Of a stretch of 64,000 nt of DNA, positions 1 through 12,934 are shown piece by piece. The stretch comes from Typha latifolia (taxonomy: Eukaryota > Streptophyta > Magnoliopsida > Poales > Typhaceae), in NCBI GenBank assembly GCA_019914945.1, contig CM034103.1:4650001-4714000 (forward strand), in the 5' to 3' direction. The position numbers and the translations under genes were made by a program. Position 1 is the first letter of the stretch, and the number at the start of each line of letters is the position of its first letter. Below the pieces are notes generated by a model that searched no databases, had not been told where the DNA came from, and saw only the letters and a program-made list of their open reading frames with translations.

Positions 1-1449
1 ACATATTTTATAATACGTTTTACAGCAAATAAATATGTCTCCTTAGGTTCAGACTGCAAACCTAGCACACACACCGACACTAAATGCAATGTCTGGTCTA
101 CTAGTAGTTAAGTACAAAAGACTACCAATCATGCTCCTGTACAGTGTCTGATCGACACTTTTTCCTGAAATATCCTTACCTAGTTTGGTAGTTGTACTCA
201 TAGGAGTTCTAGCATGTTTTGCATTTTCTAAACCGAATTTAGTCACAAGATCCTTAGCATACTTGGTTTGAGCGATAAATATCACTCATTCCAACTGAGT
301 AATTTGAAGTCCCAAAAAGAACTTCAACTCACCCATCATGCTCATCTCAAAATGACTATGCATAAGATCTGTAAACTCCTTATCTAATGATCGACTCGTT
401 GCCCCGAAGACAATGTCATCCACATAAATTTGTGCCACAACTAAACTCTTGTTTGATCGTCTAATGAACAATGTCTTGTCCACTCCCCCTCGAGTGAACC
501 TCGCATCCACTAAAAAAGTGGTCAACTTCTCATACCAAGCTCTTGGAGCTTGTTTTAGCCCGTAGAAGGCCTTTTTCAGTTTAAACACATGAGAAGGAAA
601 TGTTTGATCTTCGAACCCTTTCGGTTGTTCTACATAAACATCTTCATTCAAAGTACTATTCAAGAAAGCACTTTTCACATCCATTTGAAACAATTTAAAT
701 TTTAAGTGACAAGCAATAGCAAGCAGTATACGAATAGATTCTAATCTAGCAATAGGAGCAAATGTCTCATCAAAATCTATACCTTCAACCTGAGTATATC
801 CCTGTGCTACGAATCTAGCTTTATTTTAAACTATATTGCCATGTTCATCACTTTTATTCTTGTAAATCCATTTTGTTCCAATGACGTTCATATTCTTAGA
901 TCTAGGAACTAAATACTAAACATCATTCTTAGAAAATTGCTCTAATTCCTCATGCATAACATTAACCCAAGAATCGTCTAACAATGCTTCCTTCACATTT
1001 TTAGGTTCAAAAGAATATGTATAACAAGTAAATGATACCTTACTTTGGATTTGTCGTCTTGTCTTACTTGGTTCATTTACGTCTCCGATCACTTGTGACA
1101 GTGGATGATCTGACTTCACTCTAGTAGATGGTTCTGGTACGTTGCAGTCATCTTTGTTCATTTCAACTTTGTCCTCGTCATGATTCTCAATTTCCAAATC
1201 AAGCTCCTTTCCTATTTCTTCGTCATAAGTATCTTCAGAAACAGAAATAGAAGTAGCTTCAGTTAAATCAGTAGTGGATTCATCTATCATAACATTAGCC
1301 GATTTCATAATAGTACAAATGTCAAGATTAAATACTCTGTATGCTCTGCTATTATTCAAATACCCTAAGAAGATGCCTTCGTTACTTCTAGTGTCAAATT
1401 TAGTCAAATATTCTCGATCACGCAAGATATAGCATTTACTACTAAAAAC
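1..1449 (-). pseudogene. Copia pol 3' part: reverse transcriptase and start of RNase H (broken)
   Basis: This is the downstream half of a Ty1/copia polyprotein on the minus strand. Positions 916-1425 encode the acidic linker after integrase and the first RT residues. Positions 286-693 encode the RT core, with QMDVKSAFLN, YGLKQAPRAWY and the catalytic YVDD (about 405-435). Positions 49-285 carry the RT tail, including SLLYLTTSRPDIAFSVG. Stop codons near 914 and 826 and a frameshift near 286 break the frame, so no RT can be made. RNase H and the 3' LTR lie beyond coordinate 1. The PKGFE and YVDDIVFG contexts resemble the SIRE/Maximus lineage; that assignment is inferred from motifs, not searched. 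Confidence 0.9.
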
Positions 1450-2506
1450 TCAAAAATATTTAACACTAGGTTTCTTACCTTTCCAGATTTCATATGCAGT
1501 CATTTTTGTACCTGGTCTTAGATAAACACGATTTATCACATGTACTGCTTTATTGACCGCCTCTGCCCAAAACCTTTGAGGAACCTTTTTAGCGTGAAGC
1601 ATAACCCTAGCCATTTCCTGCACAACTCGGTTCTTTCTTTCCACAATCCCGTTCTATTGTGGAGTTATAGGAGCTAAAAATTCATGTTGAATACCAAGAG
1701 AATCGCAAAATATGGAAAAATTTTCATTTTCAAATTCTCTACCATGATCAGAACGAATCTTAACTAGGGTAATAGATTTTTCATTCTGCAATTTTAAGTA
1801 ATCATCGACCATTAAGAATATATAGCGTTTACCTCTAAGACTTTCCGTGTTTGTTGGACCCATCAAGTCCATGTGAACTAATTGGAGCACACGGTCGGTG
1901 GTAGCTGCATTTACCTTCTTGTGTGAAATCCTAGTTTGTTTTCCAATTTGACACGAACCGCACACTCTTTTTGACATTTCTTTCATCTTAGATATTCCTC
2001 TTACCACTTCTTGTTTGGACAGAATAAATAATTTCTTGTGATTCACATGTCCAAGACGTTGATGCCAAAGAGCTGCAATGTTAAAAGAGGCACTCTTACA
2101 TTTCAGTTTATGTGATGTTCCAACAACATAGCAATTATCAGATGTTCTAGATCCATAACATATAACATTACCACCATGATCTAGTATAGTACAATCATTT
2201 TTGGAGAATTTTACCTTATAATCTTCATCAAAAAATTGACTGATACTCAGAAGATTTGCTTTTAAGCCCTTAATATAAAGAACATTTTCAAGAATAGGAA
2301 CCCCCGAAGAACTTACCTTTTCTTTACCTATTACCTTAGATGAATTACCATCTCCGAATGTCACAACTCCCCCTTCATGTTTTTCAAGATTAGAAAATAA
2401 CGACTTGTCACCCGACATATGTCTTGAACAGCTACTGTCTAAATACCACAAATCAGAATTTAAAGCTTTCAAAGTTGTATGCACAACATAACATTTCAAA
2501 CCACTT
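1450..2506 (-). pseudogene. Copia pol: protease and integrase (broken)
   Basis: The reading frame enters through an aspartic-protease motif written WYLDSSCSRHMSG, where copia elements normally have DSG; the catalytic Asp is kept but the Gly is Ser. It continues into the GAG-pre-integrase zinc region (WHQRLGHVNHKKL and a C-x2-C pair) and the integrase core (HMDLMGP, then SDHGREFEN). About 28 residues appear to be missing between VDDY and LKLQNEK, where family members have the segment after the second catalytic region. An in-frame TAG at 1654-1656 falls inside the normally conserved PQxNGIVERKNR stretch, and the C-terminal part continues at 1450-1644. The product would be inactive. Confidence 0.9.
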
Positions 2507-4293
2507 TTATTGACCCATATGCCTTTTTTTTATCCCATAAATAAAAGCAGTTCTAGGTTTTTGTAAAAATTTGCAATGAGGTCGAATATGCCCTAGAATG
2601 CCGCAATGATAGCATGTCGGAACAAACCATTTTCTACTCACCTTTTGTCGAGGAGTGCGACTAAAGTTTACCTTTGGTGCCGTTGACGATTCACCAGTTT
2701 GTAGATTCACCTTCAGTTTAGAAGTATTCATCTAGGATTGCTTTGTAAATGCGGTTGATGACTTCAGATATTCTTCCTTTTGTATACCTGCAGAAACGAA
2801 GACAGTTTTATTATTATTTGAATTACTAGTGTATCCAACACCATACCTGTCTTTTCTAGAGATCTGAGCCTTTAGGATCTCGTCAAGTTTGTTCTTCCCT
2901 TTTAGAAATGTCACTTCCTTATTTAGTCGCTCTAGTTCAATTTCATCAGCCTTCATTTTATTTTTTGCATTGTCAAGTTGTTCAGAAAGGTCTTTGACAC
3001 GTTCAAGTTCCAATTTGTACTTCTCCTCAAATTGAATTCTTTCAAGTTCGATTACCTTGAGTCGTTGATGTAGTCTAAGATTGCTTTTCTTGAGTTTAAA
3101 TGACTCCAGGTACAGGTCATTATATGCCTTTTGTATTTCAGATTTATCTTCTTTAGCTGGTAACATATCTTGATCATATGTACTATCAGTATCAACAACG
3201 AAATCAATATTGAGTAGAGAAGAGGCAAAAGCAACAAAGTTTTCTTCGTCTTTCTCAGAATCATCATCAGATTCATCTGAGTCATCCCAAGTAACTTTCA
3301 TAGCTTTACCCTTCTTCTTAAGGCGATTAGGGCATTCTTGAGCTATGTGTCCAAAACCATAACATTCAAAACATCGAACTTTATTCTCAGAATTCTTAGT
3401 TTTCTGTTTGGCACCGTTGTTGCTCACACCTGTGTTCGAACTCGCAGTATTCTTCTTTTTCACAAATGCTTTGCTTTTCTCAAGTTTTTCAGCATTCAAC
3501 TTGTTTGGCTTCCGAAAGACTTTATTAAACTTTTTGACGAACATTGCCAACATCTCAACATCTAAATCACCTTCATCATTAGACTCCTCTATACTTTGTT
3601 CAACTGTGGATAGGGCAATCCCTTTGGACTTCCTCGGTTTTGAAAGGCTGGACTCAAATGTTTGTAGATTTCCTACCAATTGTTCAACTTTCATAGAATC
3701 GATGTCCTTACTTTTCTCAAGAGCTGTAACTTTCGTTTGAAACCTCTCTGGAAGAGACCTAAGGATTTTACGGACAATTCTATTTTCAGGAATTTTCTCT
3801 CCTAGGTTGAAACTGGAGTTGACTATATCACTCAGCTTTGCATAAAACTCATCAAATGTCTCATTCTCCTCCATACGTAGAGTTTCAAAACTAGTAGTCA
3901 ACCTTCGTGAGTAGTTTATAAGATCGTCCAAGTTTCTTTTGCTATCTCACAAGTAGAGATTCTTCTAAATTCTTCCGAGGAAACACAACTAAAAATTGCA
4001 TTTATTTCCTTACTATTCCATCCAACTTTTTCATAGTCTGACCTATCCCATGACTCTATTGGTTTATCAGTAAGTTTATCATCCACCATGTACATTGGTG
4101 GACTCCAACCGTTCACAACGGCAAACCATACTCGTTCATTTATAGACTTCAAGTAAGCTCTCATCCTAGCTTTCCAATATCCATAATTTGATCCATCTAG
4201 GATAGGAGGTCTAATAGATGATGGTCCATCTTTATAAAAATCCATGCCTATCTGATCTCTCTCAAAGGTGAGAGAACCTTCTCTTGATACCAA
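2507..4293 (-). pseudogene. Copia gag (broken), with two CCHC zinc knuckles
   Basis: The gag protein of the copia element packages element RNA. Positions 3916-4293 encode the N-terminal region (RPPILDGSNYGYWKARM) seen at the start of plant copia gags. A frameshift near 3920 separates it from 2732-3931, which holds the UBN2-type core (KILRSLPERF), a CCHC knuckle CFECYGFGHIAQECPN (about 3330-3375), an acidic stretch and a charged, probably coiled-coil segment (roughly residues 270-350). After a stop, 2507-2731 carries a second knuckle, CYHCGILGHIRPHC. An indel in the A-run near 2525 shifts the frame before the protease. Two separated knuckles fit a SIRE-like lineage. Confidence 0.88.
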
Positions 4294-4294
4294 T
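4278..4294 (-). other. Copia primer-binding site
   Basis: Directly inside the LTR end the minus strand reads ATTGGTATCAAGAG, close to the TGGTATCAGAG complement of initiator tRNA-Met that primes many plant LTR retrotransposons. It sits between the LTR terminus (CA at 4296-4295) and the gag start, which fixes element orientation. Confidence 0.7.
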
Positions 4295-5270
4295 TGAAAA
4301 AAACCCTAAACACAAGTATGTATCTAAATACTAGGCAATGATATCACTCGTTCGCTTAAATAAAAGTCCATAGAAATATTAAGAACGAAAGCAGAGATGA
4401 ACGCCAAGATTTTAACGTGGAAAAACCCAAACGGGAAAAAACCACGGATCCAAACTCGGATCAAAACCAATCACTAGAATAGTAGCAGTTACAAGATTGA
4501 CTCACAAAACAACCCGTCGATCCAAATGACTTTGTTCCTCTCAGTCTTGCTCGCTAGAACCCACGATTCACTGCTTCTCGTAATTGAAGTCCAACCTCAG
4601 TAACCCTCGAGATTGATCTTTCGTCTAGATAGCCCTTAAGACGAAAGATTAAGTTTTATAGATGAGTGGAACCTTGATAGTTGAAGAACCGATGTAGCCT
4701 CAAGAAGTCTCCTTGAATAATGCTTCTTCAACCACCCTCAAGATAGGGCATCACAATCCTTATATATGATCTCCAAGATATAGCCAAATCCAAGTCTTAT
4801 CCGTATTCACGAAAGTCCAATTTTATCAAACTTCGTTGGTGCGTTCGAATGCGGCCCGGGTGCGTTCGAACGGCATGAGTTGATCTCAGGTGCGTTCGAA
4901 CGAGCCCGAGTGCGTTCGAACGCAACAACTTGAATTCTTCAGATTGCGTTCGAACGCGTTTGTGAACGCAGCTCTCGGTCTGTGTGAACGCAGTTTCCAC
5001 GTTCGAACACGTTTGTAAACGCGGCTCTTTGTCTGTGTGAACGCAGTACCTGCGTTCGAACGCGTTTGTGAACGCGGCTCTCTGTCTGTGTGAACGTAGT
5101 ACCCGCGTTCGAACGCATTTGTGAACGCAGTGTGAACTCGACGACTTTTCTCTAATAATCTTGCAATTCTTCAAACCAGAGATATTCTAGACTTGTGTAA
5201 AGCTCATATACATGAAAAAAATACACTTAGAATATTTTGTACACAATTGCCAACAAATAAAAACCTAACA
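4295..5270 (-). repeat. Copia 5' LTR with GTTCGAAC-rich repeat array
   Basis: The LTR starts TGTTAGGTTTTTATTTG at 5270 on the minus strand and ends in CA at 4295, next to the PBS and gag. A second partial copy lies at 52653-53431 on the plus strand and matches from the same first base, which fixes the boundary. Positions 4840-5130 hold at least eight copies of GTTCGAA, mostly within GCGTTCGAACGC, spaced by GCGTTTGTGAACGC and TGTCTGTGTGAACGC units. The other LTR of this element is outside the window. Confidence 0.82.
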
Positions 5271-6624
5271 TAGTTATCTCTCCAATTAGTATCATCGAAA
5301 CAACTAACATGTCAAAACACATAATTTCTCAATTTAACATCTATACCAACATATCTCATTTCTAATTAAATCACTTAAACCTCATATTTCTTCAATAGTC
5401 CCAACTTGATATTCTATCACATCCTCTATAATTCTATATAAAGTCCCCCACCTATACTGAACAATTTAATCTTATAGCATCATCAAAGAAAAATCATTCT
5501 ATAACAACATTAATATCACCTAATAATCATGAAAAATAAGTTTGTATATTTGTAGTCAGACTTCAGTACCCAAAACGAACGATCATTATGCTATAATATT
5601 ATTATCCTCTAAATCAAAGCCCATAACTGAACTAATAATCGACATATATTTTCGCTGTCATACAACATATGTCATGGGATTATCAACTTAACAACTATCA
5701 TCACCCTATATTATTCAGTTCATTATCATTCTTTTCATCTACTAAAATTCACACAATTAGGAACTTTTAAACTAGACCTACTAACTTGTCGTCCAAAACT
5801 ATATACCTTACGTCTCAACTACTAACATTACTCACAATCCAATAACTGTATCCGTGTCATATTTTCTATACCAATTACCTTATTTAGTAGTCAACTCAAA
5901 GATTTAAACGAGACGTTAATCGTCTAACAATATTGTTAGACATACATATCCCCACTAAATCACCCATCTTATCGATACAATCAAAATTTCATACCTACTA
6001 AAACAAGTATCTTGCAAACATAATTTATCATACTAGTCATCCGAAATTATTTTTCCATATACAATCTACAATCATCGTGTCTTACTCATCAATCCACAAT
6101 TTATAATTATAACCCTTATAAAAATCAGAATAGTCTCTCTGTACATATACCTTTTTGCATTAATCTCCTAATCTCAAATGTATCCATAATAGATCAAAAA
6201 TCCAAAAATATGCTTTATCTGCTCAAAATAACCTCAAATCTACTGATAATAATCCTTTTGCACAAAATACATATCTCCACATGTTTACAAATTTCTACAC
6301 TTTATCACAACATATGAACATGTCAACATCTCCAATATTATGCTTCACTGACTATAACATCTCGACCTCAATAACATCAATGCATGATTTAGTACTATTT
6401 CTTCCTATTCATTAGTCGCTCAGATAAATTCTCAATATACCAATATCACAAATTATTTCTATCAATATCGTCAAGTATCAAAACTTAATAATCTCAACAT
6501 CACAACCTAGATTTCTATCTCAACCAATTAATAATCAAACTCATCGAGATCTACTACTAGCGTAACCCTAAACCAAATCGACAACTACTATACTTGATGG
6601 TTTGCCAGATCATCCTTAAACCTA
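5271..6624. other. AT-rich region without recognised gene
   Basis: No convincing reading frame is seen on either strand. It lies downstream (minus strand) of the L2 LTR and PBS at 6625-8495, so it may be the noncoding leader of an L2-type element. The first bases after the PBS resemble the leader of the L2 copy below 9823, including a shared TTAGGGTTACGC. Confidence 0.5.
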
Positions 6625-6644
6625 AGCTCTGATACCACCTAAAT
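6625..6644 (-). other. Primer-binding site of L2-type gypsy element
   Basis: The minus strand reads GGTGGTATCAGAGC immediately after the LTR end at 6645, matching the initiator-Met tRNA complement used by many plant retrotransposons. It shows that the LTR at 6645-8495 is followed by an internal region to its left, not by unrelated flank. Confidence 0.75.
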
Positions 6645-8495
6645 TGTAATGCCCCCGCCCGGCACGGGCACGTGCACGCCAATGCGCCCACACGGCACGC
6701 GTGGCGCATGCAACAGGTCAGGCGAGGCCCGTCACGAACAAGTACTCTCATGTGCACATACAATCATGACATCATCAAATACTACCTGCTAACATATCAA
6801 TGCTCACATAATCCAACACCAAATAAAATATACTATCAACCAAATAAACTGATTAACATGTGAATATCCAAGTCCACAATAATATACACTAGACCACTAA
6901 TTAATCTAGCAAGACCCACACAGGCCACAACAAACCATCAAGGTATAACTAAACAACTGATACAAGAGTCCACTATAGTCTGGCCTGTATTATACCAATT
7001 ATCGTCTATACAATAAAGTACAAATATAAAATAATGGTACAACTCAATATCTGATTAAACTATCTTCTATACCATCTCACGTCTATAGCTCACCTCATCT
7101 TTCTAAAATATCTCCTCGGAATATCTTGAGTCGGTATCACGTACCATATTATCTATGGGGATTAGAAAAGAAATAAGAAGAGTCATGAGCAAAAGGCTCA
7201 GTGATTAGACCTTACCCTGAATCAGTGATGCCAATTAGAGAGTAAATTATGCACTAGATAATATGAATCAGAAAGCAGCATGATGCCATGTATGAACATA
7301 TATATATGTATCATCAATGACATATATATGAATAAAATCAATTCTCATGAATGAGCAATATTATATTCTCAACCAAAAATATATCACATGATGAAATTAC
7401 CATATAAACATCACCGAATATAACAACTTATCATGTATAATAATTATGATCCAATGATACTAGTCGCATCAATAATGATGCATGATGCATGCCAACCACT
7501 AGATAATCATATATGTCAGAGCCAAATATAATCCACATATCTCTCACTATCACAATCATCCGTCTCAACTCTGAATATCATCCACCATGCTGAACTACGG
7601 TACTCGGCCTCAAATTTGATACACATCATGTCAGAAGCTTAAAGCATACCTTATCATATGCTAAGAGTATTTCTATAGATAAATCATACCTTGCCATACG
7701 GTAAGGGTATCTTTGTAGATAAATCATACCCTGTCATATGCTAAGGGTATCTTCGAAGAAAGTAATCATACCCTGTCATACGCTAAGGGTATATCAATGA
7801 TAGTTGTACCCTGTCATATGCTAAGAGTATAACCATCAGCCATCACTATACTCTGCCATACGCTAAGAGTATGTCCAATACCAGTCCGGACCAGATACCG
7901 TTCCAGCCATCACATCATATCACATCACATCATATCACATACACATGTACTTTTATGATTTCCTAAACATAATAAATTATATGCATATATCCAGTACTGC
8001 AACAGATTATGCAACTTAGAAATTTAGGTGGTAAAGAAGCCAAGAGAAAAATGATGCAATACCAACTCTAACCATGTTTCTAACACATGTATACTTTTGC
8101 TAGTCTATCACATGCATATTTATGATAGAGATCATCCCGACATAAAACCATACCAGTATAATCATCTCTATATATCACCAATGTACTCATATCTCAGATC
8201 ACCCTAATCAAATGAATGATAAAATATGCTTGACTGAAATCATCTCTATATAAAATTATATAATCATGCTGAAGGCCAAAACATGCGTGTATATAAGATA
8301 AAGAGAGAGAGAGAGAGATTTAAAGAGAGAGAGAGAGGAGGCAATGGAGGAGGGATAGCGGCGGCAGTGGGCGCATGGCGCCCCACCACACGCAAGCTGC
8401 ATGAGCAGCTTGCATGGGCATGAGGTCGGTCATAGTGTGGCCGGCCACATCGTGCCCAAAATTAAATTTTTTTTTTTTGATTTGGGTTGTTATGT
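6645..8495 (-). repeat. Long gypsy LTR, family L2
   Basis: The left edge is TGTAATGCCC (the minus-strand end of the LTR is GGGCATTACA); the right edge near 8492-8496 reads as the L2 start, ATAACAACCC on the minus strand. It shares order and sequence with the LTR at 9823-12567: a GC-rich end with CACGTGC-type motifs, a TA-rich middle, an array of ATACCC/GGGTAT hairpins at 7640-7880 and a (GA)n tract at 8296-8340. Length is about 1.85 kb, within the long-LTR range of Tekay/Del-type elements. No TSD was found. Confidence 0.75.
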
Positions 8496-9645
8496 AGAAG
8501 ATGCTGCAGTAGCAAAAATCGGGCCGGTGGTGGCGCGCGGACAATCACGGCGGATATGACCAGGTTGCCCACACTCATAGCATAAATGTAGCTTTGGGCA
8601 ATCTCGAAGATGATGCCTAAACTTTGCACACCCGAAACAACTACGACTTCGCACTGGTGATCCACCAACAAATCCACTTCCTCTTCCCCCAAAAAGTGGT
8701 CCAATCACACTAACATGAGACACTGCTTGGCTAAGTCCTCCAAATCCCTATGAATCAGATTTGTTAGTAGATGAACCAGCATTGGAACTTCCCCGATAAG
8801 GATGGTAAGAAAGGCGATGCTGTGACTGTGAAGGTGGTAGGCTTTGGCTAGTAGAAGGAACTCTAGAACTCCCGCCTCACCCAGACTGTGTCCCTAATCG
8901 CCGAACTTCCATAGCCCTCTTCTCTTGAATCACCCCTTCAAGTGCCATAGCCCTCTCCACTGTATCTGCATAAGCGATGAGGCCTACTGCCTCCAAACTC
9001 TGACATATAGCATAATTCAGCCCATGCTTGAAGCGTCGAGTTCTAGCTACTTCATTTGGAACTTGATGGAGGTACAAAACGAGCGAAAGAATTAAATTTG
9101 ACCTCGTATTCTGCCACCGTCATAGGACCCGGACGTAAATGCAGAAATTCTTCTTCCGTCTTTTCTTTCCTCCAGGTTGGAAAATGCATTTGATCAAAGG
9201 CATCAAGAAATAACTCCCAAGTGATGACTGCGTCCCCTATCCTTGATTTTATCAGTCTCTCTATGGCTTTCCACCATTAATCTGCATCACCTCTGAGCAT
9301 AAAGGCAGCAAAGGCTACCTTCTACTGATCATTACATCCTAGTTTCTATATGTCCGATAGCCATCCACTAGCCTCTAGTGGATCAACACCTCCACTGTAA
9401 ATCGGGGGGTTTAACTGCATAAACTTATTTAAGGTGATACCAACTGTAGGAGGTGGCTCAGAATTCTCTGCTGATATGCCAGCTCCTCTTCCTCAAAGGA
9501 TTTCCTCAATAAGTCTTTCTTGACTGTCTAGGAGGCATGAAATCGAATCACGCTCCTTTACAGATGGAGGAACTTTTGGGGTCTCAATAGGGGCCTCAAC
9601 TGTGGAGGTCACCTTAGACTATGAACCTCTGCGACGGGGTGGCAT
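8496..9645 (-). pseudogene. Ty3/gypsy gag (broken), element with L2 LTRs
   Basis: Reading from the ATG at 9645, the minus strand encodes a gypsy gag with stops: the LNPPIYSGGVDP region, an AxxxLRGDA..WW motif, the FPTWRKEKTEEEFLHLRPG stretch and, at 8877-9077, the RRFKHGLNYAI region. At about 8555-8640 it ends with two tandem CCHC knuckles, CFGCAKFRHHLRDC and CYECGQPGHIRRDC. No protease, RT or integrase follows; gag runs directly into the next L2 LTR at 8495. The pol region has been deleted, or this is a gag-only derivative. Confidence 0.82.
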
Positions 9646-9802
9646 CTTTCTGTAAAAATAGTCAAATTCATCAACTGATTAGTGATCAAGTAAAATTCTA
9701 AAATTTATCTCTTGCGTAACCCTAAGATCGCAATATTTCCATAGACTCAATGTGACAATGTACAAAAGCTCTTGATGATATGCGGATGCTTAACAAACCT
9801 AG

Positions 9803-9822
9803 GCTCTAATACCACTCTAAAA
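9803..9822 (-). other. Primer-binding site of L2 element
   Basis: The minus strand reads AGTGGTATTAGAGCC next to the LTR end at 9823, an initiator-Met-type PBS with one change (TATT for TATC). A leader of about 160 bases separates it from the gag ATG at 9645. Confidence 0.7.
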
Positions 9823-12207
9823 TGTAACACCCACAAATCCTAAATACGTGTATGGCACGAGTCTACACGGCATGTGCGTGGCACCTGACCATTTTGTTAG
9901 TTACTAACAATCAAATAAACCTGTATCAACATTATAATTTTATCTACAACATCTAAACTAAGAATAACTCAAGTCTAACTATCAACAGCAGACAGATAAG
10001 CCCTACTTGGGCCCCACACAGGCCAAAACACATCATCAAGAGCTTTTAACAATAACATATACACAACGGTGATATATACATAATTATACAAGGATAAAGA
10101 TACACTTTGGAGGATGTCCACTAATACATCAGATAAGATAACTCATCTAGCATATAACACTAACTACACTCTACTCTTCATCCATTAGCAAGACCTTTAA
10201 AGGAGTATCCTGCTCCACTCATTCACCTGGGCTTTTGGAAAAGAGAAAACAAAGAGAGTCATGAGATAAAGGCTCAGTGAATAGACTTTACCCCAAATCA
10301 GTGAAGCTAAACAAAGAGTAAATCATGTACTGGATAATATGAATCAGAAAGAGCATCATGTCATGAATGAGTGTATGAATGTAACATCAATAATATATAA
10401 TTAAAATATAAATAACATATCATAACTGATAAAAACATATAATCATCGACAATAAGTAAACAAATCTTCATGCCATAGTATCATCATAACTCTCTCTCAA
10501 ATATTACACAGGATGTATGCCGATCATGACCATGCTATGATATCAAATTCAATTATATATGATGTGTATTGACCACTTAATAATTAGGTATTCAGATGAG
10601 AATAAAATTATATGCAGTTCTCAACATCTCAGTCATCAATATCATCTCTATATGTCATCATCATACTAGACCATTGTGCATAGTCAACACTCGGTACTTG
10701 GTCTCAACATTATGCCCGAAGGCTCCGAGCATACTATGTCATCCGCAAGGAGTATCTCAAATATAACCATACATTGTCATACGCTAAGGGTATCAACATC
10801 CATCCAAACCAGGCACCCTTCTAGCTGATAGAAATTTCGTGATGATAACTGGCCACATATGCCCTAGCGAACGGTATGTGTCCGAATATCTACTGTGCAC
10901 ACAGACTAACAACCTCGGGCTTAAGGCCAATAGGATCGTGACTATGTTGAGCGATCAATCATCCACCAAGCGCGTCCTAACCCTCGCACTCACTCGGGTA
11001 TTCTCACGCTTTCTATTAACTATCCTATCAATCACATTCTATGCTTTCCTGCTAAATGCTAGATCAAATGCATATATATCCAATATGATAACAAGTCAAT
11101 GCATAACAGGAATTTAGCTAGAATAGGAATCAAGAGAAAAATGATACAATGTAATCTCCAACCATGTATCTAACACATGCATACTCTCGCTAGTCTATCA
11201 CATGCACACTCATGCTAGAGATCAACTCGGTATACAATCATAATAGTAGAATCATCTCCAATCATCTCTATTTATTACTAATGTACTCATATTCCATATT
11301 AACCTAATCAAATGCATGATAAAATATGCTTGACTAAAATCATCTCTAGATAAAGTCATATAATCATACTGGAGGCCAAAATATGCATATACATAATATA
11401 TAATATATCCTAATTTGAGAGAGGCGTCTATGGGATAAGACTACTCACCACCACTGCAATTACCAAACAACCATTCGTTCACGATGCTACGACAATGATC
11501 AAGCCTCGATAGCTAAATCCACTGGGTCTTGAACAGGGGGATTAGAATCTGAAATTATTTATAACATATAATGTCAGTCTTTCTATTAATTAAAATTAAC
11601 CTTCATCCCTATATTTATTTTGTTATTTATTAACCATAATTATATTATTTAATAGTGTATTTAAAACATAATTATCTTCCTATTATTCTCTTTGATAGTT
11701 AAGAAAAATAAGAATTAAGTTACTAAAAATAATTATGCAAGAATATGCGTGCATAACCCTAATAATCTAGGATTAATATAGTAACTTATGTTGCATGTAT
11801 TTTGCTAAACATAATATAATTAGATTTATTTACTAACTATGATATAATTAGATTTAATTCATATAAATTAAATGCATTAAATTAACTAAACTAATTAAAT
11901 AATTAATAACATAATCAAATATAATTAGTAATCAATAATATGCATATATATATATATATTAAAAACTATACACAGCACCTTAACATAGTATGTGTTGGGT
12001 CGAGCCCAGCACCATCCGCTGCAAGGGTGTTGGGCCGAGTCCAACACCTCTTATAGGGTGCAATCCGAGAGGAGGAAAGAAGGGAAAGAAAAGAAGAAGA
12101 AAAGGGGAAGAGGGTTGGGCCGCAGGGGAGGGGTACGACCGCTAGTGGCTACACAACGGCCGGCATCTCGCCGGCGGCTCAAACCTCTAGCGATCCCGAG
12201 AGGATAC

Positions 12208-12246
<39 letters not shown>

Positions 12247-12567
12247 CTCACCGGTGGATAAAAGGGCCAACGGTGGCTCATCCCAGCGATCGGTGACTGC
12301 TAGTGAGCTAGAGGGTGAGAGAGAGAGACGGAGAGAGCTAGAGAGAGAGAGAGAGAGAAAAACAAATATTAGAGAGAGAGGTGGGCTGAGTCCCACCTCC
12401 ACGCGTTGCCGAAGTGTGTAGAAGCATGGCTCGGTAGAGGTGCGTGGCACCCCCACCGCTGCCACAGCATGTAGGGCATGCTGGGCACGAGGTCGGCCAT
12501 AGCATGGTCGGTCACATCCTGCCCAGCAAGTTTAAGTTTTCTTTTTTACCCTACTTGGGTTATTACA
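9823..12567 (-). repeat. Long gypsy 5' LTR, family L2 (2.7 kb)
   Basis: It is bounded by TGTAACACCC on the left and GGTTATTACA-type sequence on the right, so the minus strand runs from TGTAATAACCC to GGGTGTTACA. It is followed by the PBS and gag pseudogene on the left. It holds one clear hairpin-type repeat at 10765-10795, an AT-rich block (11560-11960) and a (GA)n microsatellite region at 12205-12380. Reading frames across the GA tract give Ser/Leu- or Arg/Glu-rich shadows and are not genes. Confidence 0.8.
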
Positions 12568-12934
12568 AATATTCTAATAGCATAATGAATTTGGTTGCCA
12601 TCCACATATTTATAGATGCTAGCCAACAAGTCCTAAAAATAATATGTAACCCTAATTCTAGAGGATTCCCGCCAATCAAGTTCGAACACGCCCGATCGCG
12701 GTCGAATGCACAAAAGGCGTTCTTTGTATGTGCGAACGCGATGCAGGCGTTTGAATGTGCTCGACCGCGTTCGAATGCGCATTACGCGTTCTCTGTATTT
12801 ACGAACCTGATGCAGACATTCGCAAGGGCGTTCGAACGCGACTCCTCCTGCGTTCGAACACTACCTATAGGAATTTTATTTTAATAAAAATAAATAACTA
12901 ATACAGTAAGAAAAATTTCTAACTAAATGTATCA
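12568..12934 (-). repeat. Fragment of G1 gypsy LTR
   Basis: The minus strand begins TGATACATTTAG at 12934, like other G1 LTRs, and carries GCGTTCGAACGC-type motifs at 12680-12865. The left part (ATATTCTAATAGCATAATG) matches 46540-46565 inside the G1 LTR at 46067-46926. The remaining LTR is missing and L2 begins at 12567, so either L2 inserted here or a deletion joined them. Confidence 0.75.

Noticed and set aside
4840..5130. GTTCGAAC motifs as internal RNA polymerase III B boxes or as bacterial SOS-type operators
   Set aside because: They lack the final C of the B box and have no A box at proper spacing, and the context is a plant LTR, so neither reading is supported.
6625..6644. tRNA-like GGTATCAGAGC sequences at many positions as possible tRNA genes
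   Set aside because: Only the short complement of the initiator tRNA 3' end is present next to LTR ends; no cloverleaf is visible. They are primer-binding sites.
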